DNA of 64,000 nt from Cellulomonas sp. RIT-PI-Y. Its GTDB lineage: Bacteria > Actinomycetota > Actinomycetes > Actinomycetales > Cellulomonadaceae. The notes beneath the pieces are model-generated. The model was not told the origin of the DNA and did no database searches. It saw only the letters and a list, made by a program, of their open reading frames with translations. Location: NCBI RefSeq assembly GCF_025642745.1, contig NZ_JANZKP010000001.1, positions 62,001-126,000 of the forward strand. Reading direction: 5' to 3'. Below, piece by piece: positions 50,064-56,908 of this stretch. Position 1 is the stretch's first letter. Every line of letters starts with the position of its first letter. A program made the translations under genes and the position numbers.

Positions 50064-51383
50064 TCAGTCGAAGGACAGCGCGGAGTCGGCCACCGCGATC
50101 ACGCCCCAGGTCCCCCCGTCGTCCCCGGTGAACTCGTAGGCCGGGGCCAGCAGCACCGACCCGTCCGACTGGGTGACCTGGCTCAGGCCGAGCCGGGCCT
50201 CGGTGATCGTCACCCGCTGCACCGGCCAGTCGATCGGGCTGCCCGGCTGGACGGTCGGCGGGGTCGTCGACGCCTCGGCCGGCGCGGCGCTGCTGGACAC
50301 ACCGTCCTCGCGCACCGCCGCACCGTCTGCGGTCGCCAGCGGCATCACGCCGGAGTACCCGGAGCCGAACCGCGGGTCCGCCATCCGCTGCACCCCGCTG
50401 GCCGCACCGATCACGTCGTACTCGCCGAGCTCGACCAGCGGCGCCAGCTGTCCGTTCAGGCTCTGCAGGCCGTCCGCGACCACGGTGGCGCTCCACTGCA
50501 GACCGGTGGCCTGGCCGTCGACCACCCGCTCGGCGGTCACGTAGGTGCTCGGCCCGTCGTAGCTCTCCGGCTCGGCGAACTGGAAGTCCGCCGGGTCCAC
50601 GCCGACCGCGGTCATCGCGTCCCGCAGCGCGGCCAGCGCGTCGTCGCCGGAGGGCGCGGTCCCGTCCTGCGGCTCGCACGGCGCGACCGGATCGATCGAC
50701 ATCTCACCCGCGTCGTCCGCGGAGCCGCTCTCGGCCGCCGGCGTCGCCGTGCAGTTCCACGGGTCGCGGCTCGGGTCGTAGTAGCTCACCGACGCGGTGC
50801 CGTCGGAGTAGATCGACACCGACGGGCCGGTGCCGTCCTGGGCGCCGATCAGCCAGCTGCCGTCCTGCTGCACCGGGTCACCGGCCACCCCCAGCGCGGT
50901 CGCCACCCGGGACACTGTGTCGGCGCTGTAGACCGCCTGCGCGTCGAGGCCCCAGGCCCGGGCGCTGTCCGCGTCGTCACCCAGCGTGTCGGCGGCGGTG
51001 AACACCACCCGGCCGGGCGACCACATCCGCAGGTCCGACGTCCCCGGAGCGGCGTCCGCCGCGAGCGACTCGTTCGCCCCGGTCCGCTGCTCCAGCGAGA
51101 TCGCCGGGGCCGCCGCCGTGACGGCCGGGTCGCTGCCCCGTCCGGCCCAGAAGCCCGCACCACCGACCACGGCCACCCCCGTCACCGCCGCCGCGACCTG
51201 CAACCAGCGAGCCGGGCGGCGGCGCAGGGGCCGGACCACCGCGTCCTCCCCCGGTTCCCCGGGCGCGGCGGTCCTGCGGTCGACCTCGTGCCGGAGTGCG
51301 TCCCGGTCGAGCTCCGCGCCCGCCGCCGGGTCCGATGCCCGCAGCCGGGCGAACGCCTCGTCCTGTCCGTGTTCCTGGTCCAC
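50064..51383 (-). CDS. Membrane-anchored partner of the ECF-like sigma factor
   Basis: A 439-residue protein: ~60 cytoplasmic residues (EAFARLRASDPAAGAELD), one membrane helix (WLQVAAAVTGVAVVGGAGFWAG), and a ~350-residue outside domain with DPWNCTATP and SYYDPSRDPW. The position directly after the sigma gene, plus this one-TM layout, suggests an anti-sigma or signal-sensing partner. No classic zinc anti-sigma motif is visible. GTG at 51383 with AGGAGG upstream. The outside domain is not one I recognise. Confidence 0.65.
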   Translation of the reverse strand: MDQEHGQDEAFARLRASDPAAGAELDRDALRHEVDRRTAAPGEPGEDAVVRPLRRRPARWLQVAAAVTGVAVVGGAGFWAGRGSDPAVTAAAPAISLEQRTGANESLAADAAPGTSDLRMWSPGRVVFTAADTLGDDADSARAWGLDAQAVYSADTVSRVATALGVAGDPVQQDGSWLIGAQDGTGPSVSIYSDGTASVSYYDPSRDPWNCTATPAAESGSADDAGEMSIDPVAPCEPQDGTAPSGDDALAALRDAMTAVGVDPADFQFAEPESYDGPSTYVTAERVVDGQATGLQWSATVVADGLQSLNGQLAPLVELGEYDVIGAASGVQRMADPRFGSGYSGVMPLATADGAAVREDGVSSSAAPAEASTTPPTVQPGSPIDWPVQRVTITEARLGLSQVTQSDGSVLLAPAYEFTGDDGGTWGVIAVADSALSFD

Positions 51384-51467
51384 CGGTGCCTCCTGGGTCG
51401 AACGGGTGCCCGTGCACCCTCTGCCCCGTGTATGTGCTGAGGGCCCACGGTCTTGCAGGGACGACGA

Positions 51468-51980
51468 TCAGTCCTGGGCCGCCCACGCCTCGCGCAGCCG
51501 GGACCGGGCCCGGGACAGCGCGGCGTCCGCGCCCCCGCGCCCGATCCCGAGCACCGCGGCCAGGTCCTCGCCGGCCAGTCCCTCCCACGCGGCGAGCAGG
51601 AGCACCTCCCGGTCACGCGGGGCGAGCACCGCGAGCGCCCGGCGCACCTGGTCGTCCCGCACCGTGTGCAGCGCGGGGTCGTCCGGGTCCGGCTGGTCGG
51701 GGAGCTCGGCCACCGGCACCGGCCGGCCCTTGCGCCGGTGGTTCGCCAGCTCGAAGCCCGCCGTCCGGTACAGCCACGGCAGTTCGGCCCCGCTCGGCAC
51801 GTCGGCCCGGCGACGCCATGCCACCGTCAGCACCTCGGCGGTCAGGTCCTCCGCCTCCGGCCCCGCCCCGCGACGCAGCAGGTAACGGTGCACCGCATCG
51901 GCATGCGCCTGGAAGAGGGCGGTGAACCAGTCCTCCGCCTCGGACGACGGCATGGTCCGCACCTCGGCACGGTCGCTCAC
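51468..51980 (-). CDS. RNA polymerase sigma factor, ECF (SigE-like) type
   Basis: The 170-residue two-domain sigma factor has region 2 (LFQAHADAVHRYLLRRGAG, PEAEDLTAEVLTVAWRRRAD) and region 4 (LAPRDREVLLLAAWEGLAGEDLAAVLGI and ADAALSRARSRLREAW). GTG 51980 with GGAGGTG upstream. Upstream lies an inverted repeat at 52024-52048, a possible self-regulatory site. The membrane protein gene 85 bases downstream is the likely regulator. Confidence 0.9.
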   Translation of the reverse strand: MSDRAEVRTMPSSEAEDWFTALFQAHADAVHRYLLRRGAGPEAEDLTAEVLTVAWRRRADVPSGAELPWLYRTAGFELANHRRKGRPVPVAELPDQPDPDDPALHTVRDDQVRRALAVLAPRDREVLLLAAWEGLAGEDLAAVLGIGRGGADAALSRARSRLREAWAAQD

Positions 51981-52023
51981 GGGTCACCTCCGGATCGGCG
52001 GCACGTCGCGGTCGACGGCCGGG

Positions 52024-52048
52024 CAGGGAATCGCCTCTGTGTTCCCTG
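52024..52048. promoter_or_regulatory. Inverted repeat upstream of the sigma gene
   Basis: CAGGGAA and TTCCCTG are perfect 7-base arms with an 11-base spacer, ending 44 bases before the sigma start. On the leftward strand it includes GGGAAC, similar to ECF -35 boxes. Confidence 0.45.
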
Positions 52049-52077
52049 TGTCGGCACTGCCGCCGATCTTGCACGCC

Positions 52078-52749
52078 TCAGTCGGATCCGCGCGACGGAC
52101 CCACCGGACTGATGCCGAGCTCGTGCACCAGGAGCAGGAAGGCACGGCCGTACGGGGTGTCGGCGGTCTCGGCCCGCACCCGCTCCCAGTCGATCTGCTC
52201 CCGCAGCGCGCGGGCGATGGCGAGCATCCGGGTGTAGTCGCAGTAGTGCTCGCCCAGGACCCGCATCTTGGCCGACAGGATGTCGGTGGCCTCCAGCACG
52301 GGCATCCGCACCGCCAGCACCTCGATCTCGTCCGCACGGTCCAGCAGGCTCGGTCCGATCGGCTCGCCGACCATCCGGAACAGCACGTCGACCATCGCCC
52401 CGTGGTGGAACGCCTTGAACAGCCAGTTCTCCGCGGGCTCCCGGATCTCCAACCCGGCTGCGGCGATCGCCTCGCGGGCCCGGTCGGCGTCCGCCTCGGC
52501 CACCGCGAAGTCCGCGTCGTGACTCGGCTCCGGCGCCCCGCGCGCCCATGCGGCGTACCCGCCCACCAGCGCGAAGGCGATACCCGCCTCGCTCAGCGCG
52601 ACCGCGGTCAGACGGAGCGCGTCCTGGAGCGCGGTGCGCTCGTCCGGCGGGCTGTCGACGTCCGGACCGCCGGGCGCGGCGAGCGCCCCGGCCCGGACCG
52701 TGCTGTCGAGGTCGCCGGCGAGGGACCGGGTCGGCTGCGTGTCGGCCAT
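52078..52749 (-). CDS. Nucleotidyltransferase-like protein (AbiEii/MNT-like)
   Basis: This 223-residue protein has a pol-beta-type nucleotidyltransferase core: ALVGGYAAWARGAPEPSHDADFAV, giving the G-G, Arg and D-x-D positions, then a helical C-terminal half (LEATDILSAKMRVLGEHYCDY). Related domains occur in AbiEii toxins and in antibiotic or unknown nucleotidyltransferases. No small antitoxin gene is next to it, so a toxin role is not supported. ATG at 52749. Confidence 0.75.
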   Translation of the reverse strand: MADTQPTRSLAGDLDSTVRAGALAAPGGPDVDSPPDERTALQDALRLTAVALSEAGIAFALVGGYAAWARGAPEPSHDADFAVAEADADRAREAIAAAGLEIREPAENWLFKAFHHGAMVDVLFRMVGEPIGPSLLDRADEIEVLAVRMPVLEATDILSAKMRVLGEHYCDYTRMLAIARALREQIDWERVRAETADTPYGRAFLLLVHELGISPVGPSRGSD

Positions 52750-52806
52750 CCCCCGGGTCTACACGACGCCGCGCGAAGTCGCAGTCCGGCGGGAACAATC
52801 GCCCGG

Positions 52807-53571
52807 ATGAGACTCGCGACCTTCAACATCCTGCACGGACGCGGACTGAGCGACGGCCGCGTCGACCTGGACCGGTTCGGGGCGGCGGTGGCCGGACTCG
52901 ACGCCGACGTGGTGGCCCTGCAGGAGGTGGACCGCGACCAGCCTCGATCGCACCAGGCCGATCTGACCGCGGTGGCGGCCGAGGCGATGGGGGCCGAGCA
53001 CCACCGGTTCGTGGCCACCCTGCACGGCCACCCCGGGACATGGTCCGCCGCGACCGGCGCCGACCAGCCCGAGATCGCCGCGTACGGCATCGCCCTGCTC
53101 AGCCGGCTTCCGGTCCGGAGCTGGAAGGTGCTGGCGCTGCCGACCCTGCCCACCCGGGTGCCGATGGTGCACCGCGGCTCGCGGCGACCGTCCCTGGTGC
53201 GCGACGAGCAGCGCGCGGCCCTGGCCGCCGAGGTGGAGACCGCTGAGGGGCCGCTCACGGTGGTCGCCACCCATCTGACCTTCATCCCGGGCTGGAACGC
53301 GCTGCAGCTGCGACGCCTGGTGCGGGTCTGCCGACCGCTGACCCGGCCGCTGGCGGTGACCGGGGACCTGAACCTGGAGGGCACGGCACCGGCGCGGATC
53401 AGCCGGTGGCGCAGCGCGGGCCGGGCCCTGACCTTCCCGGTGGAGGTCCCCGACCGCCAGATCGATCACGTGCTGCTGGACGGGGCGGTCCGGCCGACCG
53501 GCGATCCGATGGCCGTGGACACCGGGATGTCCGACCACCGGGCGCTGGTGGTGGATCTGACGGTGGGCTGA
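52807..53571 (+). CDS. Endonuclease/exonuclease/phosphatase family protein
   Basis: The 254-residue EEP-fold hydrolase has LATFNILHGRG (metal Asn), VVALQEVDRDQ (metal Glu), THLTFIPGWN, TGDLNLEG (Asp/Asn) and the final SDHRALVVDL (catalytic Asp-His). Members cleave nucleic acids or phospholipid/inositol phosphates; the substrate is unknown. No signal peptide, so it is cytosolic. Start ATG at 52807. Convergent with the anti-sigma-type gene 10 bases away. Confidence 0.9.
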   Translation: MRLATFNILHGRGLSDGRVDLDRFGAAVAGLDADVVALQEVDRDQPRSHQADLTAVAAEAMGAEHHRFVATLHGHPGTWSAATGADQPEIAAYGIALLSRLPVRSWKVLALPTLPTRVPMVHRGSRRPSLVRDEQRAALAAEVETAEGPLTVVATHLTFIPGWNALQLRRLVRVCRPLTRPLAVTGDLNLEGTAPARISRWRSAGRALTFPVEVPDRQIDHVLLDGAVRPTGDPMAVDTGMSDHRALVVDLTVG

Positions 53572-53581
53572 GGACGGCCGG

Positions 53582-54028
53582 TCAGTCCGCGTCGAGGTCG
53601 ACCAGGAACCAGACCGTCTTGCCGTCGTGGTCGTCGTGGTCGACCCCCCAGGTGCGCGAGAGCGCCTCCACCAGGGCCATGCCCCGACCGCTGAGTGCGG
53701 TGGGCTCGGGGTGCCGGACCACCGGCGTCGCGGGGCTCTCGTCGGTGACCGAGACCAGGATGCCGCGCTCGTCGATCCGCAGGCTCACCCGGATCCGGCC
53801 GTGCTCCGGGCCGTGGACGACCGCATTGGCCACCACCTCGCCGGTGAGCAGCTCGATCACCTGGTTCGCCGCCCCGTGCACACCCGAGGCCGCGACCCGG
53901 TGCATCACCCAGTGCCGCGCCGCACGCGGTGCCGTGCGCCGGGCGTCGAGCACCAGGTCGTCGTGTTCGGCCCGGGCGTCGGCGCGGCGCGCGGCCGGTG
54001 CCGATCGGAGGTCCCTGACTTCGCCCAC
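53582..54028 (-). CDS. Anti-sigma regulatory factor-type ATPase (RsbW-like)
   Basis: A 148-residue GHKL ATPase domain: N-box in LLTGEVVANAVVHGPE, G1 in ILVSVTDESPATPVV, and the lid GRGMALVEALSRTWGVD. This is the HATPase_c_2 type found in partner-switching anti-sigma kinases. It has no membrane domain. The start is uncertain; GTG 54028 gives a compact single domain. The STAS protein at 3488 is of the matching antagonist type but is far away. Confidence 0.82.
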   Translation of the reverse strand: MGEVRDLRSAPAARRADARAEHDDLVLDARRTAPRAARHWVMHRVAASGVHGAANQVIELLTGEVVANAVVHGPEHGRIRVSLRIDERGILVSVTDESPATPVVRHPEPTALSGRGMALVEALSRTWGVDHDDHDGKTVWFLVDLDAD

Positions 54029-54149
54029 CCGAGTACTCTGCCCGAACCCGCGCCCCTCCGCCGCGCGAACCGACCCGTCCGGCCCACATCCCGGCCGATC
54101 CGGGGGTCGCGGACGCCTGGATGTCGGTGGCCTGCGGCAGGATGCGGAC

Positions 54150-54401
54150 ATGCCGGACTACGTCGCCCACCTGACCGTCTCCGAGGTCCCTGATGACGAG
54201 ACACGCGCCGGGATGGCCGACGCCCTCGGCGCGCTGCGCGACGACGCACCGCCCGGGTTCGTCGGCCCCGCGGTGGTGGTCTTCGACCTCCGTGGTGAGG
54301 CACCCGACCAGGTGACGGCCGAACGGGTGGCCCGGTCGCACGCCGCGGAGGTCCTGGACGGCTGGCCGCACGAGGTCGAGGTCGAGGTGCTCGGCGGCTG
54401 A
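54150..54401 (+). CDS. Small hypothetical protein
   Basis: An 83-residue acidic protein, PDYVAHLTVSEVPDDETRAG through to EVEVEVLGG. The alternating pattern (a strand, a helix, FVGPAVVVFDL, a helix, a strand) suggests a small alpha/beta ferredoxin-like or tautomerase-like fold, but I do not recognise a family. ATG 54150 with GGCAGGATG upstream. The gene converges on the PspC gene, 7 bases between stops. Confidence 0.55.
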   Translation: MPDYVAHLTVSEVPDDETRAGMADALGALRDDAPPGFVGPAVVVFDLRGEAPDQVTAERVARSHAAEVLDGWPHEVEVEVLGG

Positions 54402-54408
54402 GCCACCG

Positions 54409-54663
54409 TCAGGCGGTGTAGCGCGCACCCCAGCCGTGGGTCCTCGCCACCCAGTCCTCGCCGGGCATCAGGATCCACAGGATCGGGTAGACCAGGAACG
54501 GGCTCCCCGGCAGGATGATCAGGGCGATCAGGAACAGCCAGCGCATCGGCCACGGGTCGATCCCGAACCGGCTCGCCAGACCGGCGCACACCCCGCCGAT
54601 CACCCGGCCACCCTGGTGCCGCACCAGGCCGTTGCGCCACATGGACTCGTAGATGCCGGTCAT
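54409..54663 (-). CDS. PspC-domain protein
   Basis: The 84-residue PspC domain protein has the typical start VIGGVCAGLASRFGIDPWPM, followed by two closely spaced hydrophobic segments (RWLFLIALIILPGSPFLVY and PILWILMP). PspC proteins respond to envelope stress; in actinobacteria stand-alone forms are common. GGAGGAG precedes ATG 54663. Confidence 0.9.
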   Translation of the reverse strand: MTGIYESMWRNGLVRHQGGRVIGGVCAGLASRFGIDPWPMRWLFLIALIILPGSPFLVYPILWILMPGEDWVARTHGWGARYTA

Positions 54664-54883
54664 CTCGTCGTTCTCCTCCGTGTCGTCGCCCGATCCGGGC
54701 CCGGGTCCAGCCTGGCGGCCCGCATCCGCCCCGGGCATCGGGGACCAGCCCTGACCGGACCCTGATCCGTCCCTGATCACCCCCCGGGCCGCACCGGACC
54801 TCCACACCCACGGGGCACACTCGTTCTCAGGTCCGTCCCAGCCGGGCCGATCAGACTGGCGAGTCCCCGACCGGAAGACGCGT

Positions 54884-55543
54884 ATGAGCCCCGACCACCC
54901 GATCGTGCTGGTGCACGGCACCCGCACCTCCTCACGGATCTGGGACGACCAGGTCCGGGCCCTGACCGAGGGCGGGCACACCCCGGTGGCGATCGACCTG
55001 CCCGGACACGGCAGCCGCTCCGGCGAGCGCTTCACCTTCGACGGAGGGCTGGCCGCGATCGACGCGGCGGTCGCGTCGTGCGACGCCCCGCCGCTGCTGG
55101 TCGGGCTGTCCCTGGGCGGCTACATGTCCCTGGCCTACGCCGCACGGCACGAGGACCGGCTCGCCGGGGTGGTCCTGGCCGGGTGCTCCACCGAGATCAA
55201 GGGGAAGCCGCTGCGCACCTACCGGCGGCTGTCCACCCGCGCGGTGCGCCTGTTCAGCCGCCGGGAGACCACCTGGCACGTCGTGGGCGACATGCTCGGC
55301 GCACTGCACGGGTACTCCCCGCTGGCCGACCTGCGGGGACTCGGGCTGCCGGTCTGGCTGGTGAACGGGGCGCGCGACCCGCTGCGCTTCGGGGCCCGCC
55401 GCTACCTGAGCGCCCGGCCGGGCAGTCGTCAGTGGGTCGTCCCCGGGGCCGGGCACGACGTCAACAGCCATGCGCCGGTCGTGTTCAACCGGATCCTGAT
55501 GCACGTGCTGCGGGAGCTGACCCCGCCCTTCGCCCGCGCCTGA
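54884..55543 (+). CDS. Alpha/beta hydrolase
   Basis: This is a 219-residue alpha/beta hydrolase with an oxyanion-hole strand (IVLVHGTRTSSRIWDDQV), nucleophile elbow GLSLGG (Ser), acid in LVNGARDPL and His in VPGAGHDVNSHAP. The domain is compact with a small cap. The substrate is unknown. ATG at 54884. The gene reads toward the MetE-like gene, 71 bases away, perhaps on one transcript. Confidence 0.88.
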   Translation: MSPDHPIVLVHGTRTSSRIWDDQVRALTEGGHTPVAIDLPGHGSRSGERFTFDGGLAAIDAAVASCDAPPLLVGLSLGGYMSLAYAARHEDRLAGVVLAGCSTEIKGKPLRTYRRLSTRAVRLFSRRETTWHVVGDMLGALHGYSPLADLRGLGLPVWLVNGARDPLRFGARRYLSARPGSRQWVVPGAGHDVNSHAPVVFNRILMHVLRELTPPFARA

Positions 55544-55614
55544 GACACCTGCCACATCAGGCAGTCGGCTGTGCCACGATGACGACGCCACGATTCCGTC
55601 ACTCGGGAGACCCG

Positions 55615-56820
55615 ATGAAGCGCAGCACCGACCGCATCCTCACCAGCCACGCCGGCAGCCTGCCGCGGCTGGACGACCTGACCGCCGCGCACGCGGCCGC
55701 CGAGGCGGGCGAGCAGTCCGAGGTGGCGCAGGTGCTCACCGACGCGGTGGGCGAGACGGTCCGGATCCAGCAGGAGATCGGCATCGCGGTCCCCGGCGAC
55801 GGCGAGCTCGGCAAGGCCTCCAGCTCCCCGATCGACTACGGGGCCTGGTGGTCCTACTGCTTCCAGCGCCTCGGCGGTCTGGAGCTGCGCGAGGGCTACA
55901 GCTGGATCACGCGCGACGTGCAGTCCGGCCCAGGCGACGTGCGCACCACCGGCTTCGGCCACCGTCGCGACCGGGGTCGCTTCGAGCAGGCCTACGACGA
56001 CCCGACCTCGGGCATCTTCACCGGGGGCGCCCCGAAGCCGTACCCGACCGCGGTCGCCCCGGTGACCTACACCGGTCAGGACGCGATCGCCGCGGACATC
56101 CGCAACTTCCGGGCCGGCCTGGACGCGAACGGCTACTCCGAGGGCTTCCTCACCTCGATCGCCCCGGGCAGCGTGGTCCGGATCGACAACGACTTCTACG
56201 GCACCGACGAGGAGTTCGTCTGGGCCTGCGCCGACGCGATGCGCGAGGAGTACCAGGCGATCATCGACGCCGGCCTGATCCTGCAGATCGACGACCCGTC
56301 GCTGGCCGAGAACTGGGACCAGATCACTCCCGAGCCCTCGGTCGAGGACTACCAGGCGTTCAGCCGCCTGCGGGTGGAGGCGCTGAACCACGCCCTGCGC
56401 GGCCTGCCGGAGGACCGGATCCGCTACCACCTGTGCTGGGGATCCTGGCACGGCCCGCACACCACCGACCTGCCGATGAAGGACATCGTCGAGCTGATGC
56501 TCGAGGTCAACGCCGGGGCCTACTCCTTCGAGGCCGGGAACGTCCGGCACGAGCACGAGTGGAAGGTCTGGCAGGACGTCACGCTGCCCGAGGGCAAGCT
56601 GATCCTGCCCGGCGTCGTCTCGCACGCGACCAACGTGGTCGAGCACCCCGAGCTGGTCGCGGACCGGATCGAGCGGTTCGCGACCCTGGTCGGCCGGGAG
56701 AACGTCATCGCCGCCACCGACTGCGGTCTGGGCGGCCGGATCCACCCGCAGATCGCCTGGGCGAAGCTGCGCACCCTCGTCGAGGGCGCCGAACTCGCCA
56801 CCCAGCGCCTCTGGGCCTGA
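55615..56820 (+). CDS. Cobalamin-independent methionine synthase-like protein (MetE C-terminal type)
   Basis: The 401-residue protein resembles the MetE C-terminal barrel/epoxyalkane:CoM-transferase group. It has HAGSLPRLDDL, CWGSWHGPHTTD (His ligand region), YSFEAGNVRHEHEW and AATDCGLGGRIHPQIAW (Cys zinc ligand). Zn-thiolate methyl or alkyl transfer chemistry is likely. The size excludes a full two-domain MetE, so the methyl donor and acceptor are uncertain. ATG 55615 with GGGAGACCCG upstream. The cruciform-like element follows the stop directly. Confidence 0.85.
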   Translation: MKRSTDRILTSHAGSLPRLDDLTAAHAAAEAGEQSEVAQVLTDAVGETVRIQQEIGIAVPGDGELGKASSSPIDYGAWWSYCFQRLGGLELREGYSWITRDVQSGPGDVRTTGFGHRRDRGRFEQAYDDPTSGIFTGGAPKPYPTAVAPVTYTGQDAIAADIRNFRAGLDANGYSEGFLTSIAPGSVVRIDNDFYGTDEEFVWACADAMREEYQAIIDAGLILQIDDPSLAENWDQITPEPSVEDYQAFSRLRVEALNHALRGLPEDRIRYHLCWGSWHGPHTTDLPMKDIVELMLEVNAGAYSFEAGNVRHEHEWKVWQDVTLPEGKLILPGVVSHATNVVEHPELVADRIERFATLVGRENVIAATDCGLGGRIHPQIAWAKLRTLVEGAELATQRLWA

Positions 56821-56822
56821 CT

Positions 56823-56899
56823 CCCTCACAACGCCGAGAAGCCAATCTCCGTCGGCCGCCGGGCGGTATGGGCGACAGAGATTGGCTTCTCGGTGAGGG
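56823..56899. repeat. Cruciform-like element, copy 2
   Basis: Perfect 16-base arms CCGAGAAGCCAATCTC (56834-56849) and GAGATTGGCTTCTCGG (56878-56893) have further outer pairing CCCTCA/TGAGGG (56823-56828, 56894-56899). The core has GTCG...GGGCGGTATGGGCGACA with GTCG/CGAC pairing. The core matches copy 1 (1611-1669) while the arms differ. It fills the whole gap between the convergent MetE-like and ppc stops, so it can also act as their terminator. Confidence 0.8.
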
Positions 56900-56908
56900 G
56901 AGCGGCGA

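Noticed and set aside
52078-52749. AbiE-type toxin-antitoxin module
   Set aside because: Only the nucleotidyltransferase-like gene is present; no antitoxin or small partner gene overlaps or adjoins it.
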